Shown here: one piece after another, positions 6,295 to 15,658 of the stretch
Position numbering within the stretch: position 1 is the first letter of the stretch
Layout of the letters: each line of letters starts with the position of its first letter
Origin: Pedobacter chitinilyticus
GTDB lineage: Bacteria; Bacteroidota; Bacteroidia; Sphingobacteriales; Sphingobacteriaceae
Direction of reading: 5' to 3'
NCBI RefSeq assembly: GCF_003313385.1
Contig: NZ_QMHN01000007.1
Coordinates: forward strand, 90,773 to 139,368
DNA length: 48,596 nt
Made by a program: the position numbers and the translations under genes
Notes under the pieces: model-generated
The model's database searches: none
The model's input: only the letters and a program-made list of their open reading frames with translations
Told to the model about the DNA's origin: nothing

Positions 6295-8982
6295 TTACTT
6301 AATCCTACCCTGTTCATTCTCCAAGGCCGAACTTCTGTTTCTTGGCCCTTTGGAACTTCCACTACTAAACCTATAACTAAAATTGAGTTTCACCTGTCGA
6401 GCTTCAAAATAACTGTAATTGCGAATGTAAAGTCCCTGCACTTGTTGTACAGAACTGGCTTTGGTACCTTTGTAGATGTCACTAAAAATAAGTCTTAAGG
6501 TAGCTTTATTGTCCATAAAGTTACGTTGCAAACCTAAATCAACCTGGCTAGTGGCATTTGCGAACTGGTTAGCGCCAGCCAGCTTTCTGGAATTGTAAAT
6601 TCCCATGATCTCGCCCGTAAGCTGATAAGGGAGTTTAAAGCTTTGCTGCAAATTAAACCTACCCGCCAATTGTTTTAGGTTAAGCTTACGTCCGCCGCCA
6701 AAATCAATATCATTATGCAGCCCGAAAAGTGTTCCGTTAAAAGTAATATTCCACCATTTATAGGGTTGCAAAGTTTGCGTTAAAGTAAGGGCCAAATGTT
6801 GCTGAATGCCCAGGTTACGTGGCACCATCACAATTTTGGTATCATCTACGGCATCGGTTACCTCTACACTAAACTTATCGGTATAGGTATAGCTCAGTCC
6901 TAATATGGTAGCACCTTTATAAGCATATTGCAACAGTACACGATGACTGAGCTGAGGTTCCAAAAAGGGATTTCCTTGCCAATAGGAAAGTTCATCTAAC
7001 AGATAAATAAAGGGGTTAAGGTTCTGGTAGGCAGGTCGGTCGATCCTGCGGGAATAACTTAAAGAAAAATTATGCGAGGCATTAGGCTTTACTGTTGCGG
7101 CAAAGAATGGAAACCAATTGGTATAGTTCCGTTCAGTTACTCTAATGTTGCCAAACACACTGGAAGCTTCATCTAGCTGCCCATTGGAAGCCGTATTTTC
7201 TACCCTTAATCCACCTTGTAATTGCCATTTTCCAAAAGTCTTTTGATAGTTGACATAGGCATTGGCTATTTTCTCGCAATAGACAAACCTGTTTGACCTA
7301 TTGGGATCAATGGTTTCGCCATCGGACTTAATTTCCAGAAACTTCGAATCATTATCGGCCGATACGGAAGAATATTTCAGCCCCGTTTCCAATTTCCCTT
7401 TCCACAGCTTAGTCGTGTAGTCAGCCTTTATCGCTCTCAAACCAATATCAATGGCATTTAAGGAACGATATAAATTATCGCTCATCACGGTTTGGTTGCT
7501 AGCCGAGTACTTATTGGATTGTAAATTACCTGCACCTTTAGTAAAATCCCCATAATCTGCATCAAAGTTGACGATGGTACCCAAAGTATCTTCGTACCTA
7601 TAGTTTAAGTTAACGTTATAACGTTGGGTTTGCTGATGGTAATAATCGTTAATAGCGGTAAGGGTTTGGTCAATGGTTGAAGTTTGCGCCTGTCCAATAT
7701 CCGTTCTGGTATTGGTAATGCCACCGCCAAATAAAAAATTACCGTTTAGCAATATGCCTACCGTATGGTTTTTGTCGATAGCAAAATCGGCCCCCAACCT
7801 CGATCCCATTTTCTTACGTTTATCAATATCATCCGTAAAGCTGTTATAAAACTTCCCTTCCTGAATCCTATCGCCACCATACAAATAGGAATAATAACCT
7901 ATAAAATGGCTGTAGTTCCCGAAAATACTCAGCCTGTTCTTTCTAAAACTCAACGCCAAATCCTGGTTATTTCTGAGGTATACCCCGTAACTCAATCCAG
8001 AGGTTAGGCTGGCACTAAAACCCTGCACGTTATTTTTTTGGGTTCGTACATTGATAATGCCCGCAGTACCAGAGGCATCGTACTTGGCACTTGGACTACT
8101 AATGATCTCTATCGATTTAATTTCTGAGGCCGACATGGATTTCAGCAGTTCCGCTACCTCTCGGTTAGATAAATAGGTTTGTTTACCGTCAATCAATACC
8201 GCGGCGCCCGCCTTTCCGTTCAGGGAAATACTATTATCGGTGCTTACATTTACCCCTGGTGCCCTACCCAATAGCTCAAGCGCATTGGTACCTTGGGCAC
8301 TGATACTTTTAGAAACATTAAAGATGAGGTTACTGCCATCCATTTCTATGATCTTTTGGCTACCACTTACATTCACTTCCTTCAGGATTTTGGCACTTTG
8401 CTTAAGCTTTACTTTTCCAAAAACTTTGGATAACTGGCCCACTGCCACCGAAAAACTGAGTTGGGTGGTTTCATAACCCATAGACGATACTTTGAGCAGG
8501 TACAAATGGTTTGCTTTTAAAGGATGCAGCAACTCAAAGGCACCTTGCTCATTGGCAATTACACCATTTACTTGCTTGGCATCTTCAAAAAGCATGATCG
8601 TTGCAAAAGGCATTTTACTTCCTTCCACATCAACCACTTCTCCTGTCAAGGTTGTTTTTAAATCATCTTCCTGCTTTTTCAATAAGCGTTCGCTTCCAAT
8701 AACAATCATGTCTGCCGAGGCCATTTGGTAAAAAAGCTTTTTTGCAGGAAGCACGCTTTCCAATACCTTGGCAACAGGCATACGATCGGCATTTATGGAG
8801 ACCAACATCGTATCGGAAACCACTTCGTCGCTGTAAACAAAGGTATAGACACATTGCTCCTGAATTTTTTTAAAGAGCAATGGAAGGGAGATACTTTCTT
8901 GGCGTAAGCTTAACTTTCGATCTTGACCAAATACAGCAATGCACAGGAAACAGGCAAACGTAAATAGGATAATTTTCTTCAT
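6295..8982 (-). CDS. STN-type TonB-dependent receptor (OMP beta-barrel family)
   Basis: Predicted 895-residue outer-membrane receptor. A signal peptide ends near FGQ at 18-20. An STN (secretin/TonB short N-terminal) domain follows at about 24-100, which in this class passes the ligand-bound signal to a FecR anti-sigma factor. Next come a carboxypeptidase-regulatory-like domain (about 112-195), a plug with VLIDGK and SPSAKYDASGTAGIINV, and a long barrel of the OMP_b-brl_3 type. It is the last gene of a sigma / FecR / receptor operon, four bases after fecR. No SusD-like partner is present, so uptake of a siderophore, peptide or small glycan is as plausible as a polysaccharide. Confidence 0.9.
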   Translation of the reverse strand: MKKIILFTFACFLCIAVFGQDRKLSLRQESISLPLLFKKIQEQCVYTFVYSDEVVSDTMLVSINADRMPVAKVLESVLPAKKLFYQMASADMIVIGSERLLKKQEDDLKTTLTGEVVDVEGSKMPFATIMLFEDAKQVNGVIANEQGAFELLHPLKANHLYLLKVSSMGYETTQLSFSVAVGQLSKVFGKVKLKQSAKILKEVNVSGSQKIIEMDGSNLIFNVSKSISAQGTNALELLGRAPGVNVSTDNSISLNGKAGAAVLIDGKQTYLSNREVAELLKSMSASEIKSIEIISSPSAKYDASGTAGIINVRTQKNNVQGFSASLTSGLSYGVYLRNNQDLALSFRKNRLSIFGNYSHFIGYYSYLYGGDRIQEGKFYNSFTDDIDKRKKMGSRLGADFAIDKNHTVGILLNGNFLFGGGITNTRTDIGQAQTSTIDQTLTAINDYYHQQTQRYNVNLNYRYEDTLGTIVNFDADYGDFTKGAGNLQSNKYSASNQTVMSDNLYRSLNAIDIGLRAIKADYTTKLWKGKLETGLKYSSVSADNDSKFLEIKSDGETIDPNRSNRFVYCEKIANAYVNYQKTFGKWQLQGGLRVENTASNGQLDEASSVFGNIRVTERNYTNWFPFFAATVKPNASHNFSLSYSRRIDRPAYQNLNPFIYLLDELSYWQGNPFLEPQLSHRVLLQYAYKGATILGLSYTYTDKFSVEVTDAVDDTKIVMVPRNLGIQQHLALTLTQTLQPYKWWNITFNGTLFGLHNDIDFGGGRKLNLKQLAGRFNLQQSFKLPYQLTGEIMGIYNSRKLAGANQFANATSQVDLGLQRNFMDNKATLRLIFSDIYKGTKASSVQQVQGLYIRNYSYFEARQVKLNFSYRFSSGSSKGPRNRSSALENEQGRIK

Positions 8983-8986
8983 GCCC

Positions 8987-10009
8987 CTAATCCTTAATCG
9001 TCACCAATCTATTGTTGATGGTATAGGTGAACGGATAGGAAAGTTTAAGCGCATCCAAAGCTTGGCGGATGTTCTCGTTGCTAAACGAACCACTAAAACG
9101 CTTGTCTTTCAAGGTCTCGCTTTTGATGTCGATTTTCACCTCATATTTCTTTTCCAAACGCAGCGCCAAATCCACTAACTTTTCTTTGTTGAACGTAATG
9201 GTATCTATGGTCCAACTAATTTCCTTACTCAAAAGGCTTGGTTGAATGGCCATCACCTGAAAATTATTTTCGCTTTGGGTGATGGTTTGATGCGTGAAAA
9301 TCAGCTTTTCATTGGGTTTAAGCAACACCTGATGTTTGGCATTTAACCTATCGGTTACAGCAATCGATCCTCTGATCAATGCCACCTCTACTTGTTTGCT
9401 CTTTTGATAAGCATTGACATTAAAGGCAGTACCTTTTACTTCAATATCAATATCACCAGCATGGATTAACAAGGGTACTTTGGCGTTTTTTATCACATCA
9501 AAATAAGCTTCGCCATCCAAAAATATTTCTCGCTGCTGCTTACCAAAAGCTTGGTTATAGGTGATGGTACTTTGTTTATTTAACCATATACGTGTGCCAT
9601 CTGGTAGTACTTTAAAAACCTTTTGGTCGGTAGTCGCTAAAGCCTCAAAGTCTTTTTGGCTACGATTTAACCAATAATAACTGAGCAATCCTACACCCAA
9701 TACCAGCAACAACATGGCGGCTATTTTAAGCAAAGGTGTTGTTAACCAAGGTTGCTTTTTAGTACGATAGTTAAACTGATCAACAGGTGCTCCCTTCTCT
9801 GCTTCGGCAATGGTTGCCCAAACTTGTTCTAAAGCTTTAGCATTGGTGTTGGCTTTAGGCTTTTTATTAAAATAGCTTTCTAATTGAACAGCCAGTTGTT
9901 GGTAGGCTGGGTTATTTCGAAGTGCTTCATTCAAAAGCGTTTGATCGCTCGTAGAAATTTCTCCAGAGAGCTTTTTGCTGAGCAGTGCGATGAAGATATC
10001 TTTTTCCAT
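8987..10009 (-). CDS. FecR-family anti-sigma regulator
   Basis: Predicted 340-residue inner-membrane anti-sigma factor. The N-terminal cytoplasmic domain (about 1-85) should bind the adjacent ECF sigma factor. One transmembrane helix lies at about 92-110 (LLKIAAMLLLVLGVGLLSYY). The periplasmic FecR domain (IWLNKQSTITYNQ, GEAYFDV, VKGTAFNVNAY) and a C-terminal DUF4974-like domain (RFSGSFSNENIRQALDALK) complete it. The ATG at 10009 (MEKDIFIALL) is chosen over 10045 because family members start there. It follows the sigma gene by 54 bp and precedes the receptor by 4 bp. The periplasmic part is expected to contact the receptor STN domain. Confidence 0.93.
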   Translation of the reverse strand: MEKDIFIALLSKKLSGEISTSDQTLLNEALRNNPAYQQLAVQLESYFNKKPKANTNAKALEQVWATIAEAEKGAPVDQFNYRTKKQPWLTTPLLKIAAMLLLVLGVGLLSYYWLNRSQKDFEALATTDQKVFKVLPDGTRIWLNKQSTITYNQAFGKQQREIFLDGEAYFDVIKNAKVPLLIHAGDIDIEVKGTAFNVNAYQKSKQVEVALIRGSIAVTDRLNAKHQVLLKPNEKLIFTHQTITQSENNFQVMAIQPSLLSKEISWTIDTITFNKEKLVDLALRLEKKYEVKIDIKSETLKDKRFSGSFSNENIRQALDALKLSYPFTYTINNRLVTIKD

Positions 10010-10063
10010 GTTTTGGTGCTTATATCTAAAGGACAACCTTTTCAAGCAAATTACTTACTGCCC

Positions 10064-10681
10064 TTAAAGAAATAATAAAGACAGATCTCGAAGCTGTTGT
10101 TTCCTTGCCACTTTGGATTGTGGATGGTAGCCTAAATAATCACTCAGCGTTTCAGCCAGTGTTTTTACCGCTTTGTATAATTGGTTTTCTGCCGTTCTTT
10201 TGGATATACCAAGGATTTGAGCCACCGCAGCAGTTTTCAGCCCATCTTCTTTGATGAGCTTAAACACCATTCTGCGTTGTTCGGGAAGGGATGCTACCGC
10301 CTCATCAAGCAGTTTACGCAGTTCTTTATCTTCTAAAAAGCTCATATGGCCATTACAGATCCCTTCGAAAACAGCACTTTCCTCCTTTTCAGCAAATACA
10401 TGCTTTCGTTTTTGATGAGAACGCATAAAGTTTAAGCAGGAATTTTTAATGGCAACGTAAAGATAAACCTCGGGATGGAGCACCTTCAAAAGCGTCTCCC
10501 GTTTTAGCCAAAGCTTTACAAAAAGCTCCGAAGTAATTTCCTCTGCACTTTCCTGTTGTTTGGTGTATTGTTTAGCAAAGGTGACCAGTTTCGAATAATA
10601 ATGGTTAAAAAGCATATCAAAAGCGGTTTTGTCCCCCACTTGGATCTCTTTAAACAACGATACGATTTCTATTTCTGGCAT
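10064..10681 (-). CDS. ECF RNA polymerase sigma factor (FecI-like)
   Basis: Predicted 205-residue extracytoplasmic-function sigma factor. Sigma region 2 lies in the N-terminal third (AFDMLFNHYYSKLVTFAKQY). Region 4 with a helix-turn-helix is near the C-terminus (LPEQRRMVFKLIKEDGLKTA, ILGISKRTAENQLYKAV). The ATG at 10681 (MPEIEIVSLF) is preferred to the longer frame from 10732, which adds 17 residues unlike the family. It heads the operon with FecR and the STN receptor, forming a ligand-sensing cell-surface-signalling system. The divergent TonB receptor 198 bp upstream is a plausible second target. Confidence 0.92.
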   Translation of the reverse strand: MPEIEIVSLFKEIQVGDKTAFDMLFNHYYSKLVTFAKQYTKQQESAEEITSELFVKLWLKRETLLKVLHPEVYLYVAIKNSCLNFMRSHQKRKHVFAEKEESAVFEGICNGHMSFLEDKELRKLLDEAVASLPEQRRMVFKLIKEDGLKTAAVAQILGISKRTAENQLYKAVKTLAETLSDYLGYHPQSKVARKQQLRDLSLLFL

Positions 10682-10885
10682 TAAAATTAGGTTTCGGGCA
10701 ATTACACTTGGCTTTATGGTTAATGACACCAAAATAGGAAGATATACTTATCCAAAGATAAAATTTAATGTTTAGGAATGATGTTTTCGAGTAATCAACC
10801 TTTATATACGAAAAAATTCGTACAAATTTACTTTTTCATGCAACGAAAGGAAAAACCGTCTCGTCTCTTATAGAAACCAATGTTT
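10682..10885. promoter_or_regulatory. Divergent promoter region between sigma operon and TonB receptor
   Basis: The 200-bp AT-rich spacer separates divergent starts. It contains GAAAAAATTCGTACAAATT at about 10809-10827, resembling half of an interrupted inverted sequence, and several TTTG / CAAA words. No box pair could be assigned with confidence. Confidence 0.35.
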
Positions 10886-13324
10886 ATGAACAAAAATTTT
10901 CTACAACGTATTTCATCATTTACACTTCCGTTTACCGCGTATATTATCGTGTTATTTTCGATAGGTTGTGCTACTCAAATGGCACATGCCCAAGAAAAAA
11001 TCAAGTTTAAGGGAATAGTTAAGGACAGCATCAGCCAAGAATCACTCCCTTACGCTAGAGCTAGCTTTCAAAAAATTGCTCCACTTCAGCAAACTCTCAT
11101 TCATACAGCCTCTGATACCACAGGATTATTGGTGGTAAACTTAGATACTGGTGTTTATCAAGTTACCATACAGCTCGTGGGTTACGGCCAGCTGATTAAA
11201 AAGCTTAAAGTTTCGACAACAACAGCGGGAACTCAAGTCTTCTTGCTCCAAGCTGCTGCCAATCAGCTTAAACAAGTTAACGTAGTTGGCAAAAAACCGC
11301 TGATTAGCCAACAAAAGGACAAATTGGTTTACGATGTGGAACAAGACGAAGCCGCCAAAGGCGAAAACATTAGCGATGTAATGCGAAGAGTACCCATGCT
11401 AAGCGTAGATGGCGAAGGAAATGTACAACTGAATGGACAAACCAACTATAAAGTACTATTGAACGGACGGGAAACTGCCATGTTTGCCCAAAATACCAAG
11501 GATGCTTTGAGAGGTTTTCCTGGAGCCGTGGTGGCTAAAATAGAAGTTATTACCTCGCCTTCGGCCAAATATGATGCGGAAGGGATTGGAGGACTGATCA
11601 ACATCATTACTAAAAAAGCCATTTTTGGCTACAATGGATTTGTAAATGCCTACTATTCTAATATCAATTACCAAACCAGCACCAACTTTAGCGTCAGGAC
11701 AGGAAAATTTGCCGTTACGGGAACCTATTTTTTAAGTGGAAACTATGACAACAAATCGCAGGTATTTAATGAAACCCTGCCCCTACAACCTGCTACCTAC
11801 CAAAGACGATTTTTGGAAGGTGACCAGGTCGCCAATCGTTTTTTAAACAACGGTAATCTGGAGATGAGCTATAATATTGACACACTACAAACCATTGTAT
11901 TGTATGGAAACATTAGCGGTGGCCATAACCGAAGCAAATTGCTGCAAACCATTACTACTGATGTCGCGAACGCAGCACCGCAATTGGATTTCTTTACACA
12001 AAACATCCGCAATAGTTTTCCAACCTATGGCATCGGAAGTGATTTTATCAAGAAATTCAAAAGCAATCCCGACAAGGAGCTCAGTTTTAGGTTTAATGGC
12101 CTGTTCAGTAAAAACGATGGACTCAATACGAGTTTGATGGACAGGACCAGTAATGATCTTTTCAGAAAGAATGATAACTATTCCAAAAATAAGGAATATA
12201 CTTTTCAAACCGACTTTATCCAACCTATTGATACCGATTTGAAATTGGAAACGGGCGCTAAGTTTATTTTTAGAGATGCCAATGCAGACTACCTTAGTTT
12301 AAGTCGCACCGCCGAAGATCAGCCTTATGAACCCGATGCCTCTAATTCAGATAGCTTTGCCTACAAGCAGCAGGTGTACAGTGCTTACGGTTCGCTGGCA
12401 TTTTCTTTAAGCAAACTAAATTTCAGGACTGGATTGAGGGCCGAACATACTGAAGTGAACGGAGATTTCTTTAACACCAATACCAAGGTGAAGCAAAGCT
12501 ATACAACTTTAATCCCCGATTTTTCGATGAATACGCAATTGAGCAAAAGCTACACCATGGTATTTAGTTATACCAAACGCTTGCAACGCCCGTATATCAA
12601 TACGCTTAATCCTTTTGTAAACAATAACGATCCTTTGAACCTATCTTTTGGTAATCCAGAGCTGGGTGCGCAAACGATCCATAGCCTATCGTGGCAAAAC
12701 AGGATTTTAAAGGGCATCAATTTTTTCTCTTTTGCACTTAGCGCTTCTTACTCGGGAAATATGATTGCGCAATACACCACCTTTAATGAAGCTTCAGGGA
12801 TCAGTACCACACAATATGATAATGTGGGCCGAAACAGGGAAATTGCCTCCCTGATCTCCTTCTCTTCTTCTATTAAAAAACTGAGAGGTGGTTTTAACCT
12901 GAGTATTCGTTACAATAAAATCGAAAACATGCTGATCGCTAGTCAGCAACAGGAAGGCATTAGCGGAAATTTGGGGGCTTTTTTCTATTTAACGCTTTAT
13001 AAAACTTTCTCTATCAGCGGCAGCGGTGGCATTAACCGACCGCCTTTCACCTTGGTGAACAGCCAAAAAGCTATCCATTATTACCAGGTTAACTTTGGAG
13101 CTAAGTTTTTTAAAGATAAACTTAACGCTACGGTTAACTTTAATAATTTCTTTGCCAAATGGCGAAACAACTACGCTTTTACAGAAGATAGCAACTTTAG
13201 TAACCGTCTGCATACACGCACTCCATTTAGGGTTACCTACATCGGTTTTACTTATAATTTCGGTAAACTGAAGGAAAATCTTTCTAAAAAGAGAGGCGTT
13301 AAAAACGACGATTTGATTAACTAG
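10886..13324 (+). CDS. TonB-dependent receptor family outer-membrane protein
   Basis: Predicted outer-membrane receptor of about 812 residues. It has a signal peptide ending near AHAQ, a carboxypeptidase-regulatory-like domain (KFKGIVKDSISQESLPYARA onward), a plug region (VQLNGQTNYKVLLNGRET and ITSPSAKYDAEGIGGLINII), and an OMP_b-brl_3 barrel to the C-terminus. It lacks the STN domain of the neighbouring receptor, so it probably does not signal through FecR itself. Two start codons are possible, 10880 and 10886 (MFMNKNF); the second is chosen because it gives a normal signal peptide. It is divergent from the sigma operon and may belong to its regulon. Its substrate is unknown. Confidence 0.87.
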   Translation: MNKNFLQRISSFTLPFTAYIIVLFSIGCATQMAHAQEKIKFKGIVKDSISQESLPYARASFQKIAPLQQTLIHTASDTTGLLVVNLDTGVYQVTIQLVGYGQLIKKLKVSTTTAGTQVFLLQAAANQLKQVNVVGKKPLISQQKDKLVYDVEQDEAAKGENISDVMRRVPMLSVDGEGNVQLNGQTNYKVLLNGRETAMFAQNTKDALRGFPGAVVAKIEVITSPSAKYDAEGIGGLINIITKKAIFGYNGFVNAYYSNINYQTSTNFSVRTGKFAVTGTYFLSGNYDNKSQVFNETLPLQPATYQRRFLEGDQVANRFLNNGNLEMSYNIDTLQTIVLYGNISGGHNRSKLLQTITTDVANAAPQLDFFTQNIRNSFPTYGIGSDFIKKFKSNPDKELSFRFNGLFSKNDGLNTSLMDRTSNDLFRKNDNYSKNKEYTFQTDFIQPIDTDLKLETGAKFIFRDANADYLSLSRTAEDQPYEPDASNSDSFAYKQQVYSAYGSLAFSLSKLNFRTGLRAEHTEVNGDFFNTNTKVKQSYTTLIPDFSMNTQLSKSYTMVFSYTKRLQRPYINTLNPFVNNNDPLNLSFGNPELGAQTIHSLSWQNRILKGINFFSFALSASYSGNMIAQYTTFNEASGISTTQYDNVGRNREIASLISFSSSIKKLRGGFNLSIRYNKIENMLIASQQQEGISGNLGAFFYLTLYKTFSISGSGGINRPPFTLVNSQKAIHYYQVNFGAKFFKDKLNATVNFNNFFAKWRNNYAFTEDSNFSNRLHTRTPFRVTYIGFTYNFGKLKENLSKKRGVKNDDLIN

Positions 13325-13342
13325 CATATTTACACTGCAAGC

Positions 13343-13423
13343 AAACCTCACAGGTTTTTGAAACCTGCGAGGTTTCTTACAATTAGTAGTAGACTTACGA
13401 AGTTTTCGAAACTTCGTAAGTCT
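13343..13423. terminator. Bidirectional terminator hairpins between convergent genes
   Basis: Two hairpins fill the 122-bp gap between convergent genes. AAACCTCACAGG (13343-13354) pairs with CCTGCGAGGTTT (13362-13373) with one mismatch. AGACTTACGAAGTTT (13391-13405) pairs perfectly over 15 bp with 13409-13423 around a TCG loop. Both are flanked by short A/T runs and fit bidirectional termination. Confidence 0.7.
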
Positions 13424-13446
13424 TAGCATCGTTGATTAGGTTCTGA

Positions 13447-14601
13447 TTAATAATCCAAATGCCCCAACCATTTAAATGGTGAATAGGTATCGCCAATGCA
13501 AGCCTTTACAATTTGGGCACTGGCACGTTCAAAGTTTTCGCTATTGCTTAACAATACTACCGCAATCCCTTTTTCTGGAAAGGCTACTGCATAATTTTGG
13601 TTGGCATCACCATGACCTGTATGGAAAAATCCTTTTCCGTAAGGCGATTGAAATAAACCGATGCCTAAACCCCAAGCTAACTTCATGGCATCGTTTTCAT
13701 GGGTTAAACTATCTCTCAAGCTACCAAAGCCACGTTGGCTGGTTACGGCAATTTGCGACGATAACATTTGTTGGAGGTTTTCTTTGCTTAAGCCTTTACC
13801 ACTCATTAACTGGATATAGAAACGGGCATAATCGCTAGCAGTGGTAGACATAGAGCCCGCAGCCCTACTGCTTTGTCTTCTCTCGGAACCGTATTTCTTA
13901 CCATCTTTAAAATAGGCATAAGAGAAATTGCTTTCGAAAGGTTTTTCCCAAATCATGCTGGTACGTTGCATTTGCAATGGCCCAAAAACTTCTTCTTGGG
14001 CAATCACTTCAAGTGTTTTCCCAGTATATTCTTCGATCATAAAACCCAACAAGTTGATCCCTTCGTTGGAGTAATAGAATTTTTCACCTGGTTTAGCAAT
14101 CAAGTTAGTTTTATTACCATATAACTGACGCAATACTGGCAATCCTGAACTGTGAGCCAATAACATTCGAGGGGTAATGCGATTGAATGAAACGGTATCA
14201 TCTGCCAAATCTTTCCATTTGGGATATTCGCCAATAGGCTTTTTCAAATAGAAATGTACAGGTTGGTCTAATTTGAAGATGCCACGATCAACTAAACGTA
14301 GAAAGATATAAGCACTTACTGGTTTGGTTAAAGAAGCAGCATACATGACTGTGCTATCATTTAAAGGTTTCTGGTTTTCGAGATCCTTAGACCCGAAGCT
14401 TGAAGTCCATACGGTTTTATTGTTATTGATAATGGCCACCTGCAATCCAGCAATCTTTGCACTATCTACCAAATAAGTAAGTCTTTTTTGTAAGGCTTCG
14501 GTGTTTACCGATTGACCGTTGAGTTGTTTTACCTTCGCCGCATTTTGAGCAAACAAAGGAAAAAGGTAAAGTGCGAAAGCAAGCGTAAATAGGTTTTTCA
14601 T
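13447..14601 (-). CDS. Exported serine hydrolase (beta-lactamase family)
   Basis: Predicted 384-residue exported class C beta-lactamase-fold hydrolase. The signal peptide is MKNLFTLAFALYLFPLFAQ. Catalytic motifs are S90-L-T-K93, Y177-S-N179 and HTGHGD near the C-terminus, so all three canonical elements are present. HSSGLP around 150-155 is typical of the family. It is shorter than the serine hydrolase at 4199-5641 and has no TPR-like tail. The gene is monocistronic, with a terminator cluster downstream. Substrate could be a peptide, D-amino-acid amide, ester or beta-lactam; sequence alone does not decide. Confidence 0.88.
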   Translation of the reverse strand: MKNLFTLAFALYLFPLFAQNAAKVKQLNGQSVNTEALQKRLTYLVDSAKIAGLQVAIINNNKTVWTSSFGSKDLENQKPLNDSTVMYAASLTKPVSAYIFLRLVDRGIFKLDQPVHFYLKKPIGEYPKWKDLADDTVSFNRITPRMLLAHSSGLPVLRQLYGNKTNLIAKPGEKFYYSNEGINLLGFMIEEYTGKTLEVIAQEEVFGPLQMQRTSMIWEKPFESNFSYAYFKDGKKYGSERRQSSRAAGSMSTTASDYARFYIQLMSGKGLSKENLQQMLSSQIAVTSQRGFGSLRDSLTHENDAMKLAWGLGIGLFQSPYGKGFFHTGHGDANQNYAVAFPEKGIAVVLLSNSENFERASAQIVKACIGDTYSPFKWLGHLDY

Positions 14602-14706
14602 CTTTTAAATTATTTAAGACAAATTTAGGTTGGTATCTGGTTCGTTTCAACGACAAATCCCCGACACCTTCACGTCACTTTGCCCTTTTTGGGGCTTATA
14701 TGGCAT

Positions 14707-15267
14707 TTATTTTAAAAAAGGGTAAGCTAATGGATAGTAAATGGCTTTTTGATTGATGGACTTAAATAGGTTGATTAAACACATCACCATGGTATAAAAA
14801 TACACCAATATCGCCAAAGGAAACCCTACTGGAAAATAGAATACCAATAGGAAAATGGCAGGTACAAAAGCAAAGGACATGGTGAGCTGAAAGTTGATGA
14901 CTTGTTTACCTTGACGATCGTACTCGGGAGATTCATCTTTTTTCAAAAACCACAACACCCCAGGGATAATGATATTGAGAATAGGGAAAAACATGCCTAC
15001 TAAAGCCGAAGCATGAAACAAGGGGGTTAACGTTGGTGATTTCTGGGGAGCAGTTTGGGTAGGAGCTGCCGTTGGTCCTTCTTCTAAAAGTAGTTCTGTA
15101 TCTACGTCCAAACAATCGGCTAATAATTTAAGGGTAGCTAAGTGTGCTTCTACCGTACCTTTTTCAATCCGCTGGATGGTGCGGGCACTTACGCCAGAAA
15201 GGGCTGACAGTTGTTCTTGACTTAATCCTCTTTTACGGCGATAGATGGCTAACTTGGATGTGGACAT
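14707..15267 (-). CDS. XRE-family HTH regulator fused to DUF4870 membrane domain
   Basis: Predicted 186-residue membrane-tethered regulator. Residues 1-60 form a Cro/C1-type helix-turn-helix (LAIYRRKRGLSQEQLSALSG, ARTIQRIEKG). A Pro/Thr-rich linker follows (about 65-80). The rest is a DUF4870-like domain with three or so hydrophobic helices (LVGMFFPILNIIIPGVLWFL, FVPAIFLLVFYFPVGFPLAI, MVMCLINLF) and a conserved GKQVINFQ. The ATG at 15267 (MSTSKLAI) is chosen over a TTG at 15273. Such fusions are known in Bacteroidota but their signals are not. The fusion suggests DNA binding controlled from the cytoplasmic membrane. Confidence 0.88.
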   Translation of the reverse strand: MSTSKLAIYRRKRGLSQEQLSALSGVSARTIQRIEKGTVEAHLATLKLLADCLDVDTELLLEEGPTAAPTQTAPQKSPTLTPLFHASALVGMFFPILNIIIPGVLWFLKKDESPEYDRQGKQVINFQLTMSFAFVPAIFLLVFYFPVGFPLAILVYFYTMVMCLINLFKSINQKAIYYPLAYPFLK

Positions 15268-15658
15268 ACACAAATATAGAAGTTGTTACATAAAATTCGT
15301 TCATTAGTTCATTGGTTCACTCGTTTTGAACATCACCACTCCGTCATTGCGAGGAGGAACGACGAAACAATCTCTTGCCTATCTCTTTATAAGCTACTTG
15401 AATTAACCACATAGGCACATAGCTATCTGCTATAATAAATTCCCTATGTGTCTATGTGGTTATATTTTCGACAATAACTATTCTTCAGTTTTATAAGTTG
15501 TTTGTCGACAAAGGTATATTCTAAGATCTCCCTTAAAGTCGAGATGACGGAACGGCTATCATCAAACCTCGCAGGTTTTTGAAACCTACGAGGTTTAGCT
15601 ATAGAATCAACAAAAGCCGCAGCTTTTGCTACGGCTTTGTTCCCATTAAATTAATTAA
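15268..15658. repeat. Gene-free 391-bp stretch of dispersed repeats and terminators
   Basis: No gene. From left to right it holds a TTCATTAGTTCATTGGTTCAC repeat related to those at 26796-26830 and 48128-48430, the CGTCATTGCGAGGAGG element (15342-15374), an inverted CACATAGGCACATAG / TATGTGCCTATGTGG-like pair (15408-15462), a TCGAGATGACGG element (about 15538), and two hairpins (15564-15596 and 15613-15638). Confidence 0.65.
15564..15638 (-). terminator. Terminators at end of the SusCD operon
   Basis: The hairpin AAAGCCGCAGC (15613-15623) with GCTACGGCTTT (15628-15638) has a TTTT loop and one mismatch. On the minus strand it is followed by a T-rich run, and it lies 20 bp past the last gene of the polysaccharide locus. 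A second hairpin of the AAACCTCGCAGG family (15564-15596) lies further downstream. Confidence 0.7.
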
